Source: Alphaproteobacteria bacterium
GTDB lineage: Bacteria > Pseudomonadota > Alphaproteobacteria > Bin65
Assembly (NCBI GenBank): GCA_021776685.1
Contig: JAJFFJ010000093.1
Span: 1-55,930, forward strand
DNA length: 55,930 bases
Direction: 5' to 3'
Made by a program: the position numbers and the translations under genes
Shown here: positions 14,914-22,612 of the stretch, piece after piece
Position numbering within the stretch: position 1 is the stretch's first letter
Layout: the number at the start of each line of letters is the position of its first letter
Notes under the pieces: generated by a model
Told to the model about the DNA's origin: nothing
The model's input: only the letters and a program-made list of their open reading frames with translations
Databases searched by the model: none

Positions 14914-15795
14914 TCAGGCGTCCAGCACGTCCATTGACCGGGCGTCGATATTGTTAAGCGTCGAGCGCATTTTTTCCAGCGCGCGGGCCTCGATCTGGCG
15001 GATACGTTCCTTGGAGACGCCGAACTTGTCGCCGATCTCGGCCAGGGTGATTTTCTTGTCCTCCAGAAAACGGCTGACGATGATCTGCCGCTCCCGCGGT
15101 GTCAGGCGGTCGAGCGCCTCGGCAATCCAGTTGCGCTGGGTGCGCTGGGCGCTGTCCTGCGACGCGAGTTGCTCCGGCGTCGGACCGTCATCGGGCATCA
15201 GCTCCTGAAGCTCAGCCCCTTCGTCGAGGCCAACCGTGGCGTTCAGCGACTGATCGGGACGGGCCAGATGGCTTTCCATCTTCTCCACGTCCTTCGGCAG
15301 CACGTCCAGCTTGTCGGCGATGGCCGCGCGTTCGTCCGTCGTCAGCACGCCGTCATAGCTGGACGACATCTTCGCCTTCAGCCGGCGCAGATTGAAGAAC
15401 AGCCGGCGCTGCTTGGGTGTGGTTGCCGCCCGCACAATCGACGAATTGCGCAAAATATAGTTCTGGATCGAGGCGACAATCCACCAGGAGGCATAGGTGG
15501 AGAACCGCACCTGCCGTTCCGGATCGAACCGCTCGGCGGCTTCCATCAGGCCGATATTGCCTTCCTGGATCAGGTCCGCCAGCGGCAGGCCGCTTGAACG
15601 GAAGCCGGCAGCAATACGCACCACCAGACGTCCGTGCGCCTCGATCAGCTCGTGCAGCGCACGCTCGTCACGCTTGGTCAGCCAGCGGCGGGCGAGGTCG
15701 GCCTCATATTGCCGCTCCAGGAGTGGTGCGCCCATTGTGGCGGAGATGTACCGCCGGTCGCTGCGTTCACTGCTGAAACTTTCTTGCTTTGCCAT
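14914..15795 (-). CDS. rpoH: RNA polymerase sigma-32 (heat-shock) factor RpoH
   Basis: A 293-residue sigma-70-family factor with region 2 (DLIQEGNIGLMEAAERFDPERQVRFSTYA), the RpoH-box-like TTPKQRRLFFNLRR segment between regions 2 and 3, and region 4 ending KERIRQIEARALEKM. The RLFFNLRR motif distinguishes heat-shock sigma factors from RpoD and RpoS. It directs core polymerase to heat-shock promoters. ATG 15795 (MAKQESF) is preceded by GGAG; the longer upstream frame lacks homology. Two tandem hairpins terminate it. The gene diverges from a MarR-like gene, with a 23-bp palindrome in the shared spacer that could influence either promoter. Confidence 0.95.
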   Translation of the reverse strand: MAKQESFSSERSDRRYISATMGAPLLERQYEADLARRWLTKRDERALHELIEAHGRLVVRIAAGFRSSGLPLADLIQEGNIGLMEAAERFDPERQVRFSTYASWWIVASIQNYILRNSSIVRAATTPKQRRLFFNLRRLKAKMSSSYDGVLTTDERAAIADKLDVLPKDVEKMESHLARPDQSLNATVGLDEGAELQELMPDDGPTPEQLASQDSAQRTQRNWIAEALDRLTPRERQIIVSRFLEDKKITLAEIGDKFGVSKERIRQIEARALEKMRSTLNNIDARSMDVLDA

Positions 15796-15930
15796 GGTTC
15801 CAGGGCTCCGGTCATTTCTCTGGCGCCGATGCCAATGTGCCGCTGGCCCGTTTACCGGGGCCGGGCTCCTTGACTGGTCGGTCGCAAGGACTAGCTTGTG
15901 TTGCAATATAAACCTTCTTGCATCTGATTT

Positions 15931-15953
15931 CGAGTCGAAACTATATCGACTCG
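15931..15953. promoter_or_regulatory. 23-bp palindrome between rpoH and MarR-like gene
   Basis: CGAGTCGA (15931-15938) and TCGACTCG (15946-15953) form a perfect inverted repeat with a 7-bp A+T-rich spacer. The size and symmetry fit a MarR-dimer operator. It lies 22 bp before the likely start of the MarR-like gene and about 135 bp upstream of rpoH. Confidence 0.55.
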
Positions 15954-15975
15954 CTACCAAAAAATCAGACAAGGG

Positions 15976-16623
15976 TTGCACGGAGCGCATAACCCGTTGG
16001 GCAATGCAGCAAAAGACACGGGGCCGACAGACCCCATTATTGCCAGCGGCGGGTGTACGGCCCAGCGTTTGGCCGATCTGGTTAACCGCCTTGGCCGGGG
16101 CGTTCACTGCCTCCAGTTTGCCGATGGCCTGAACCCGGCCCAGTGGGATGCCCTCCGTTATATCGGTCGGGCCAATCGCTATTCCCGCAATCCAAGCGCA
16201 CTTGCCAGCTATCTGAAGATCACCAAAGGCACTGCCTCCCAGACCATCAAGGCCCTGGAATCAAAGGGTTTGGTGACGCGCCAGCCCCATTGCACCGACG
16301 GTCGGGCAGTTCATCTGGTGGTTACCACGGAAGGCGAGTCCCTGTTGCAGCGGGACCCCCTGAAACGCCTTGAAGGCGCGATTAAAGAACTGGGCACGGG
16401 CATTGATGCCGCAAAACTGGTGTTGTGCGAACTGATTGATGGGGTTGAGGACGCCAGCGGCAAGCGCGGCTTCGGCGTTTGCGAGGACTGCACCCATTTT
16501 TGCCGGAACGAAATGCCGAACGACAGTTGTGGTCCGCACCAGTGCGGGCTGACGCTTGAGGCCCTGTCGGGCATGGAATCTAGCCAGATTTGCGTTGATC
16601 ACAACGCCTGCGCCCGGGTCTGA
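15976..16623 (+). CDS. MarR-type winged-helix regulator with cysteine-rich C-terminus
   Basis: About 215 residues from a TTG start at 15976. No in-frame ATG or GTG is available before the domain, so the exact start is uncertain; a TTG near 16069 is the alternative. Residues about 30-125 form a MarR-like winged helix (GLNPAQWDALRYIGRANRYSR, then SALASYLKITKGTASQTIKALESKGLV). Residues 169-212 contain seven cysteines and three histidines (C169-x2-C172, C176, C185, C190, C206, C212), as in other alphaproteobacterial members I recall. These probably bind zinc or an iron-sulfur centre and could sense redox or metal. The palindrome upstream suggests autoregulation. Confidence 0.75.
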   Translation: MHGAHNPLGNAAKDTGPTDPIIASGGCTAQRLADLVNRLGRGVHCLQFADGLNPAQWDALRYIGRANRYSRNPSALASYLKITKGTASQTIKALESKGLVTRQPHCTDGRAVHLVVTTEGESLLQRDPLKRLEGAIKELGTGIDAAKLVLCELIDGVEDASGKRGFGVCEDCTHFCRNEMPNDSCGPHQCGLTLEALSGMESSQICVDHNACARV

Positions 16624-16696
16624 TCCGGCCGCTTCCGGGCCTGAAAAACCGAAAAAATCCCGCAAAATTGCCGTATTGATCTGACAGACTGCTGCC

Positions 16697-17116
16697 ATGA
16701 TTAGGCGAATCCACAGTCTTTTGGCCCCCCGCATTGCCGCTGCAGCCTTTGCGGCCGGCCTGGCGATGTTCGGCAACGCCCAGGCCCAGGCCATGTCGCC
16801 TGTGGGCCAGGCCTGCTACGAGCAGGCGACCACCAATGCGCAAATGATGGCCTGTGCCGGTGCTGAATACGAGCGTCAGGAAGTGGCGCTGAACCGCATG
16901 GTCGGCAAGGTGAAGGAGGAGTTGGCCGTGGCGGATAAACGCCGCCTGCCAAGGTTCGAAATTGCCCTGCGCCGCTGGCGTGGCTGGCGGGACGCCGAAT
17001 GCGCGGCCCGCGCAGACCTGGTGCGCGGCGGCTCTGCCGCACCCTTGGTGCGTTTGCGGTGCCTGGCCAGCCTGACAGAGCGTCAGTCAGCGTTGCTGAA
17101 AGAGTCCCTGGAATGA
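16697..17116 (+). CDS. LprI-like (DUF1311-type) secreted protein 1
   Basis: A 139-residue protein with a signal peptide to about NAQAQA (residue 32) and a mature domain resembling the lysozyme-inhibitor LprI N-terminal domain. It is helical and Cys-paired, with the pattern CYEQATTNAQMMACAGAEYERQEVALNRM, then RRWRGWRDAEC and LRCLASLTERQ. LprI-type proteins inhibit lysozyme or have unknown periplasmic roles. This is the first of three tandem paralogues; its TGA overlaps the next ATG (ATGA), implying translational coupling. Lysozyme inhibition is a family-based guess. Confidence 0.7.
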   Translation: MIRRIHSLLAPRIAAAAFAAGLAMFGNAQAQAMSPVGQACYEQATTNAQMMACAGAEYERQEVALNRMVGKVKEELAVADKRRLPRFEIALRRWRGWRDAECAARADLVRGGSAAPLVRLRCLASLTERQSALLKESLE

Positions 17117-17529
17117 GGCGCGCAATCATCCTGGCGCTGGGTGTTGCGGCCATTGTGCTGCCCAACGGCGCGCTGCCCACCAGCGCACACGCCCTCACGG
17201 CAGATTTCCGTGCCTGCCTGACTAAGGCGCGCAGCGAGCCAGCGAATGCAGACTGCGCCCGCAGCGAGCAGCAACGCCAGGAGGCGCGGCTGAAAGCGGC
17301 GTGGACGCGGCTGCGCACCGCGTCGCGGGTTCGCGATGGGCAGCATGTAGCGTTGCTCGAAGCAGCGCAAAAACGCTGGGAGACGTTTCGCCAGGATCAC
17401 TGCCGTTTCGTCTCGACCCGGGCGATTGGCGGATACAGCCAGGTCTATTGGGGCGCCCGCTGTACAGCACGGCTGGCCGAGCAACGCGTCACCGATCTGA
17501 ACCAGCGCCTGAAGGCCTATAAACGATGA
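17113..17529 (+). CDS. LprI-like (DUF1311-type) secreted protein 2
   Basis: A 138-residue second member of the trio. It has a signal peptide to about TSAHA (residue 28), then the same architecture: FRACLTKARSEPANADCARSEQQRQEARL, a KRWETFRQDHC helix and a final CTARLAEQRVTDLNQRL. The start ATG 17113 lies in the ATGA overlap with gene 1, and its own TGA overlaps the start of gene 3. Sequence identity to its neighbours is low despite conserved cysteine spacing, pointing to an old duplication or selection for divergence. Confidence 0.7.
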   Translation: MRRAIILALGVAAIVLPNGALPTSAHALTADFRACLTKARSEPANADCARSEQQRQEARLKAAWTRLRTASRVRDGQHVALLEAAQKRWETFRQDHCRFVSTRAIGGYSQVYWGARCTARLAEQRVTDLNQRLKAYKR

Positions 17530-17960
17530 AACCAGCGATATTCCTGATTGCTTGGTTGACCGTTGGCCTGAGCAGCGCGTCCGCGCAGGTGACCTTGTCG
17601 CCGGCGCACAAGAGCTGCCTCGACCGTATCTCCGGCGCCGGCAATATCGTGCTGACCAACAAGATGACCGCCTGCGCGAAGGCGGAGTTCAACCGGCAGA
17701 CGGCGCGGCTGAACCAGGTGATGGCGCGCCTGATGAAGGACCCGACCCGGGTGGCCGGCCTCCACCGGTATCCGGATGCTGCGGTCTCCCGCAAAGGTCT
17801 GGCAGCGGCGCAGAAGTCCTGGACGTCGTTTCGCGACGGACAGTGCGCCTGGTACGGCCGCCAATATGCCCGCGGTTTCGATTCGGACCTGGCTCATATG
17901 ATCTGCATGGCACGCCTGACCAAAGCGCGCGCCAACTGGCTGACCCATATCGCACCGTAG
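17526..17960 (+). CDS. LprI-like (DUF1311-type) secreted protein 3
   Basis: A 144-residue third member. It has a signal peptide ending at SSASA (residue 20) and the same pattern: HKSCLDRISGAGN, then MTACAKAEFNRQTARLNQVM, QKSWTSFRDGQCAWYG and ICMARLTKARANWL. It starts in a TGATGA-type overlap with gene 2. All three would be exported together and may form a hetero-complex or target different ligands. About 190 bp without features separate it from the amidohydrolase gene. Confidence 0.7.
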   Translation: MKPAIFLIAWLTVGLSSASAQVTLSPAHKSCLDRISGAGNIVLTNKMTACAKAEFNRQTARLNQVMARLMKDPTRVAGLHRYPDAAVSRKGLAAAQKSWTSFRDGQCAWYGRQYARGFDSDLAHMICMARLTKARANWLTHIAP

Positions 17961-18149
17961 CGCCGGGCCGGTTCCCGGTGAATCAGTAATGCCCCCACAC
18001 TTGGACGGTTTGCCTGCCTCGATAGACCTGCCACACGCAGGCAATCCATGCAGACGGCAATTCGAGGCCGGAGAATGTTGAAAGGCCATGGACCGGAGGC
18101 GCATTAGGCGTTAGGCAATCCAGATGGGGAACTGGGGAGAATTCGCACC

Positions 18150-19025
18150 ATGGCTGGACTGATTGACGGCGCCATCGACATCGTTTGCAATTTGTGGACC
18201 GAGCAGGAAATCAACCTTGGGCAGACCGGGGTTGATGAAAATTTCAAGGAACAGATCCGCCTGAACGAAGAGTGGCGGGGCGGTGTGACTGTGCCGGACT
18301 ATCTGGCCATGATGGACCGGGCCGGCGTGGCGCGGTCGCTGCTGATCGCCGTGCGGGCGGGGGACATTAACAAGAAATATGGCTACGAGCTGCCCTACGA
18401 ACGGGTCGCCGAGGTCTGCGCTGAATACCCGGATCGCTTCTCGGGTCTGGCGGGGATCGATCCGCACCGGGGCATGCAGCAGCTGCGTGACCTTGAATAC
18501 GCAGTGAATGAGCTCGGTTTCGTCGGCGCGCATCTCTATCCGCACTGGTGCGAACTGCCGCCGGATCACGCCAAATACTATCCGACCTATGCCAAATGCT
18601 GCGAGCTGGACATCCCGATCATGATGCAGGTCGGCCAGTGCCTGGTCTATTCCAAGGAGCGCCGGCTGCCCAGCGTGGGCCGGCCGATTTGCCTCGACCA
18701 GGTGGCCATCGACTTCCCGGAACTCAAGATCATCGGCATTCATATTGGTGTGCCCTGGACCCAGGAGATGATCTCCATGGCCTGGAAGCATGAGAATGTG
18801 TTTATCGGCTCGGACGCCTATGCGCCCAAGCATTGGCCGCCGGAATTCGTCCACTATCTGAATACCTATGGCCGCCACAAGGTGATGTTCGGGACCGACT
18901 GGCCGGTGGTCCATCCTGAGCGGGCGATGCAGGAGATCGAAGCGATGAACCTGCGCCCCGAGTCAATCGAGGCGCTGATGCGCGACAACGCCCGGCGCAT
19001 CTTCCGGTTCCCGGAGCCGGCCTAG
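18150..19025 (+). CDS. Amidohydrolase_2-family protein lacking the HxH motif
   Basis: A 291-residue TIM-barrel protein of the ACMSD/amidohydrolase_2 type. Later family signatures are present: GAHLYPHW, a HIGVPW strand end and GTDWPVVHPE, whose Asp is the usual general base. At the first strand the metal-binding D-x-H-x-H is replaced by D-I-V-C-N, so both histidines are missing. A subgroup with this IDIV-N-L opening exists as I recall it. Members hydrolyse or decarboxylate small carboxylates, but metal use here is uncertain. ATG 18150 was chosen as it immediately precedes the first strand. The gene converges with the EEP-family gene. Confidence 0.8.
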   Translation: MAGLIDGAIDIVCNLWTEQEINLGQTGVDENFKEQIRLNEEWRGGVTVPDYLAMMDRAGVARSLLIAVRAGDINKKYGYELPYERVAEVCAEYPDRFSGLAGIDPHRGMQQLRDLEYAVNELGFVGAHLYPHWCELPPDHAKYYPTYAKCCELDIPIMMQVGQCLVYSKERRLPSVGRPICLDQVAIDFPELKIIGIHIGVPWTQEMISMAWKHENVFIGSDAYAPKHWPPEFVHYLNTYGRHKVMFGTDWPVVHPERAMQEIEAMNLRPESIEALMRDNARRIFRFPEPA

Positions 19026-19059
19026 GCGACCTCGCCGCCAACATTTGGCGCAAAAGCGG

Positions 19060-20091
19060 TCAGCGCCGGCCGGCCGCTCTGGCGCCCAACACCAAATCCA
19101 CCACAATCGGGTGGTGGTCCGCGCCGATATCGGGGCCGCGGCGGAAGCCGGCGACAGCAAAGCGCGGGCTCACGAGCACATGGTCAATCAACAATCCAGG
19201 CGTGACCCCCTGAAGCGCCGGCCATCCGGTCAGCGCCGCCAAGGGTCCGCCCACTGGCCATGTGGCAGGCCAGAAGAGGCGGGGGCCGGCGACGCGCACG
19301 CCCGCTTCTGCGAGCAGCGTACGGAATCGGGGTGAGTAGGGGGTGGCGTTGAAATCGCCGACCATGATGACCGGCAATCCTGCCTTGCGCGCCGCTGCTG
19401 CCTCAATCGGCCATGCCGCGAATTGGGCGCGGTGCTGCCCGATCAGCCGGGGCATCACCGGGGGCAGGGGGTGGACGCAGAGCACCCGAACCACACCGCC
19501 GGGCGTCCGGATGTCTGCTATGTGGAAGGGATAGCCCTCTCCCGGTGAGGCCCGGCCTTTGCGGCGCAGGTATTCTCCCGGCAGTTCCACTCGCTGGCGC
19601 ACAATCGGGTAGCGGCTGAACAACAGAGTGTCGCTGCGGCTGTGCTGCGGCCCGTAATGCGGGTAGGCGCCGCGCAGTGCCGCCACCAGCCGGGCATGGG
19701 CGCCGACGATCTCCTGCAGGCAGAGGATGTCGGCATTCGTCCGGCGGAGCCAGGCGGCGGCGTCGGCCAACCGTGGGTTGTCGTAGAGCAGATTTGCCGT
19801 GACCACCCGCAGGCGTGTGCCGGTGTCCGACTGGGTGGACCAGGGCGCGGTGGGGTAGGTGCCGATGGCCCAGGCGTGGGGGGCAGCCGCCAGCACCACC
19901 AGCAGGGCGCGCCAGCGGGGCCGGACGAGGAGGGCCACCAGCAACGCTGCCGCGGCGATCACCAGGTAGGGGAAGCGGAAATGCCCCAACAGATCGGCGG
20001 CCCACCAGATCTCGCCCAGCTCGGCGAGGATCGCGGTTGCCACCAGCCCGAAGACGGTCAGGCCAACAAAGAGACGCGCGAGGAAGCCCAA
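19060..20091 (-). CDS. Membrane-anchored endonuclease/exonuclease/phosphatase-family protein
   Basis: A 343-residue protein. Three hydrophobic segments (about 5-25, 38-57 and 60-77) are followed by a periplasm-facing EEP domain: TANLLYDN, LCLQEIV (catalytic Glu), SRYPI, VGDFNATPYS (Asp/Asn), IDHVLVS and ADHHPIVVDL (catalytic His). All core residues are intact, so a phosphodiesterase or phosphatase activity on nucleic acid, lipid or sugar phosphate is likely. The start is TTG 20091, since no in-frame ATG precedes the first membrane segment. It lies 31 bp downstream of the sugar dehydrogenase gene, probably as one operon. Confidence 0.8.
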   Translation of the reverse strand: MGFLARLFVGLTVFGLVATAILAELGEIWWAADLLGHFRFPYLVIAAAALLVALLVRPRWRALLVVLAAAPHAWAIGTYPTAPWSTQSDTGTRLRVVTANLLYDNPRLADAAAWLRRTNADILCLQEIVGAHARLVAALRGAYPHYGPQHSRSDTLLFSRYPIVRQRVELPGEYLRRKGRASPGEGYPFHIADIRTPGGVVRVLCVHPLPPVMPRLIGQHRAQFAAWPIEAAAARKAGLPVIMVGDFNATPYSPRFRTLLAEAGVRVAGPRLFWPATWPVGGPLAALTGWPALQGVTPGLLIDHVLVSPRFAVAGFRRGPDIGADHHPIVVDLVLGARAAGRR

Positions 20092-20122
20092 GGATGGTTC
20101 TTCTTTGCCGTTGGCCGAACTG

Positions 20123-21334
20123 CTACTTCGCCGGTTCCAGACGCAGAACCCGGCCTTCGCCGCTGTCGGTCAGGATATAGAGGTAGCCGTCGGGACCCTG
20201 GCGCACGTCGCGGATGCGTTCTTCCAGCCCTTTGAGGAGCCGTTCCTCGGCGACAACCTTCTCGCCTTTGAGTGTCAGCCGCACAAGCAGCTGGAACTTG
20301 AGCGCGCCCACAAACAGGTTGCCGCGCCAGGCCGGGAATTTGTCACCGGTATAGAAGGCCATGCCGGACGGGGCGATTGACGGGTCCCAATAAAAGATCG
20401 GTTGTTCGAGGCCAGCCTTGCGCGTGCCGACGCCGATGCGCCCGCCCCAATAGTGGCGGCCATAGCTGATGATCGGCCAGCCATAGTTTTTGCCGGCCTG
20501 GGGGATGTTGATCTCGTCGCCGCCGCGCGCGCCATGCTCATGGATCCACAGCTTGCCGGTCACCGGGTGCAGCGCCGCGCCCTGCGGGTTGCGATGGCCA
20601 TAACTCCAGACCTCGGGCCGATAGCCCTTGCGGTCGACGAAGGGATTGTCCTTCGGGATGGCGCCATCCCTGTTGATGCGGATGACGTTGCCGCGGTTGA
20701 TGGTGAAGTCCTGGGCGCGGGTGCGCTGGCCCCGCTCGCCCACGGTGATGAACAGCTTGCCCTTGCGGGAGATCACCAGGCGGGAACCGAAATGTCGGCC
20801 GCCGCCGGACTTGGGCACCTGACGCCAGATCACCTTCACCTGGGTCAGACGGTTGGCCGCCACGTCCAGGACTGCGCGGGCAACGGCGGTGCCACCGCCA
20901 CTTTCGCCTGTGGCGTCGCCGGGTTCCGAATAGGACAGGAAGATCGTTTTGTTTCGGGCGAAGCCGGGATCCAGGATGACGTCGAGCATGCCACCCTGGC
21001 CCCAGGCGAACACCTTTGGCGTTCCCCGCACGGCCGGCAACACCTTGCCGGCCTGGGTGATAATCCGCAGAGCGCCCGGCCGTTCGGTCACCAGCATGCG
21101 CCCGCCGGGCAGGAAGGCCAGCGACCAGGGATGGTCGAGGCCCTTTGCAACGGTGACGAGCCGGATCTTGCCGGCGCTGGAATTGAAGGTCTGGGCCGAA
21201 GCGGGCAGGGCGGTCAGTGCGCCTGTAAGGAGGCCCGCGCTCAAGAGTGTGGGCAGCAACGCCAGACGCCTATAGCGGGTCGTCTGGCGGCGTTCGGGTT
21301 GCGCGGCTTTGATCATCTCATACCTCGTCGTCAT
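20123..21334 (-). CDS. PQQ-dependent aldose sugar dehydrogenase-like protein (GDH-B/YliI type)
   Basis: A 403-residue periplasmic protein. After a basic N-terminus and signal peptide (cleaved about ALPASA, residue 48) it forms a six-bladed propeller of the soluble GDH-B/YliI family. Visible motifs are DHPWSLAFLPGGRMLVTERPG, WGQGGMLDVILDP, WSYGHRNPQG and GLEERIRDVRQGPDGYLYILTD, which includes the conserved Arg/His pocket for PQQ. It oxidises aldose sugars to lactones using PQQ; the natural substrate is not evident. The start ATG 21334 lies immediately downstream of a three-copy 13-bp repeat; ATG 21316 is an alternative. An EEP-family gene follows. Confidence 0.87.
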   Translation of the reverse strand: MTTRYEMIKAAQPERRQTTRYRRLALLPTLLSAGLLTGALTALPASAQTFNSSAGKIRLVTVAKGLDHPWSLAFLPGGRMLVTERPGALRIITQAGKVLPAVRGTPKVFAWGQGGMLDVILDPGFARNKTIFLSYSEPGDATGESGGGTAVARAVLDVAANRLTQVKVIWRQVPKSGGGRHFGSRLVISRKGKLFITVGERGQRTRAQDFTINRGNVIRINRDGAIPKDNPFVDRKGYRPEVWSYGHRNPQGAALHPVTGKLWIHEHGARGGDEINIPQAGKNYGWPIISYGRHYWGGRIGVGTRKAGLEQPIFYWDPSIAPSGMAFYTGDKFPAWRGNLFVGALKFQLLVRLTLKGEKVVAEERLLKGLEERIRDVRQGPDGYLYILTDSGEGRVLRLEPAK

Positions 21335-21336
21335 GC

Positions 21337-21375
21337 CTCGAAGTCCTGGCTCGAAATCCTGGCTCGAAGTCCTGC
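21337..21375. repeat. Three 13-bp tandem repeats at the 5' end of the sugar dehydrogenase gene
   Basis: CTCGAAGTCCTGG occurs three times head to tail (21337-21349, 21350-21362 and 21363-21375) with one mismatch in copy 2 and one at the end of copy 3. The array abuts the start codon on the minus strand and so occupies the ribosome-binding region. Confidence 0.85.
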
Positions 21376-21494
21376 TGGCGCGGCAGATCCGTGACTGCTG
21401 CCGGCCCCATCGGTCTTGTGCTCAATATTTGTGGCCTGAACGTGGCCCTGTTGGATGAGTCTGTCGAGGGGGGTGCCGCAAAGATGAACGGCGG

Positions 21495-21511
21495 CTGAAC
21501 CGCGCCTTCAG
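21495..21511 (+). promoter_or_regulatory. CTGAAC/CTTCAG element, candidate response-regulator site
   Basis: CTGAACCGCGC is followed at 11-bp spacing by CTTCAG. The first 12 bases are the same as in the element at 2031-2052, and the distance to the downstream secreted-protein start (about 120 bp) is similar. A shared OmpR-type regulator is inferred. Confidence 0.45.
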
Positions 21512-21627
21512 GTTTGTGTCATTGCAGACTTGATATCACCGCGCCATCAACCGGGGCGGGACGAACGGCAGATGATCTGACCGGCACCTCACCGGCCCAA
21601 AAAAAGAAACCGAGAGAGGACCACCCC

Positions 21628-22092
21628 ATGAAAAAGTTCATCGCCATCGCCTTCATCGCTGTCAGTGCCCTCAGCACGGGGGTTGCCACCAGCTCCGCCT
21701 CCGCCAACAGCCGCGCCTATACCGGCAGCTGGGTCAATGTCGACCGCAACACCGGCGGCATCACCCGCATGATCATCCGCGCCCGTGGCGCCGTCGCCAT
21801 CGCCGCCACCTACGGCAAGTGTCATCCCCGCGATTGCAGCTGGGGCCGCGCCCGTGGTCAGGCCTTCGGCCCGAACATCGCGACCGATCCGTCCCGATCG
21901 ACCCGGGCGATCATCTTCACCTACAGCAAGTCTCACGCACGGACGATGCTGCTGGTGCAGCGCCTTGGCCACGGCCGCCTGCGTGTGACCACCTTCACCA
22001 CCTTCATCGATGGCAGCGGCCGGAAGCCTTATACCAAGACCTACACCTTGCGCCGCGCCGGTCGCCACCATCGGCCGCATCGCCGCAGCTAG
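21628..22092 (+). CDS. Small secreted beta-rich protein of unknown function
   Basis: A 154-residue protein; ATG 21628 follows a strong GAGAGAGGA site. The signal peptide ends about SSASA-NS (residue 27). The mature part begins with a lipocalin-like strand pattern (YTGSWVNVDRNTGGITRMIIRARG) and two cysteines in YGKCHPRDCSWG, and ends in a His/Arg-rich tail. Exported proteins with the GKCHP-x-DC-WG motif occur in various bacteria, but I know no assigned role. A CTGAAC-type element lies upstream and a hairpin terminator downstream, so it appears to be a single-gene transcript. Confidence 0.72.
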   Translation: MKKFIAIAFIAVSALSTGVATSSASANSRAYTGSWVNVDRNTGGITRMIIRARGAVAIAATYGKCHPRDCSWGRARGQAFGPNIATDPSRSTRAIIFTYSKSHARTMLLVQRLGHGRLRVTTFTTFIDGSGRKPYTKTYTLRRAGRHHRPHRRS

Positions 22093-22113
22093 TTCTCCAA
22101 AGCGTTAGAAATC

Positions 22114-22159
22114 CCAGACGGGCGATGGCAAATCCTGCCATCGCCCGCTTGCTGTCTGG
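22114..22159 (+). terminator. Strong hairpin after the secreted-protein gene
   Basis: A perfect 12-base stem CGGGCGATGGCA/TGCCATCGCCCG (22119-22130 and 22136-22147) with a 5-base loop. It sits inside an outer CCAGAC/GTCTGG pair. The T-run is poor (CTTGCT), so it may be a terminator or a 3' stabilising structure. Confidence 0.55.
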
Positions 22160-22221
22160 ACAGGCTGGCGTCAGGCTGCCAAGACGAAGCCCCTGCGAAC
22201 AGAACATCCAGAGCCATCGCC

Positions 22222-22572
22222 ATGCCGCCCAAGAAAAACCCGCTCAAGCTGAACACCCTGCAGCTCCGCACCCTGGTGATCGCCCAGGTCCTGGCGCGGG
22301 AGGACGAGAGCGCGGTGCGCGATGACGCCTCCGGCGCGATAACCCTGCGAACCCTGCCCCGGCCCCATGGCGACCATTTCCACATCGGCAAATTCAACGT
22401 TCCGGCGCGGGCGGCAACGGGCCTGTTCAATGACGCGGTCTGGAAGGCGCTGGGTCGGAAAGGCCTGGCCAGCACAGACGGTCCCGGCGCGGTGACGCTG
22501 ACGGCGGATGGCCTCGCCTATGACACCGGCCTCGCCGACGCCTTCGACGAGGCGGATCACGACGGTGACTAG
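22222..22572 (+). CDS. Conserved hypothetical protein, 116 residues
   Basis: A small cytoplasmic protein without signal peptide or membrane segments. It opens with a basic PPKKNPLKLNTLQLRTL helix, followed by PRPHGDHFHIGKF (three histidines within seven residues, a possible metal site), an AVWKALGRKGL helix that looks like the recognition part of a winged helix, and a TLTADGLAYDTGL strand. Similar small proteins occur in other alphaproteobacteria by my recollection; none is characterised. ATG 22222 has no strong ribosome site. The stop lies within a three-copy 11-bp repeat. Confidence 0.6.
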   Translation: MPPKKNPLKLNTLQLRTLVIAQVLAREDESAVRDDASGAITLRTLPRPHGDHFHIGKFNVPARAATGLFNDAVWKALGRKGLASTDGPGAVTLTADGLAYDTGLADAFDEADHDGD

Positions 22573-22599
22573 GTGACGACTAGGTGGCGACTAGGTGGC
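22567..22599. repeat. Three 11-bp tandem repeats across a stop codon
   Basis: GACTAGGTG(A/G)C is repeated head to tail at 22567-22577, 22578-22588 and 22589-22599. Each copy contains TAG; the first TAG is the stop of the preceding gene. Confidence 0.8.
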
Positions 22600-22612
22600 G
22601 GCCAGTTTCCGG

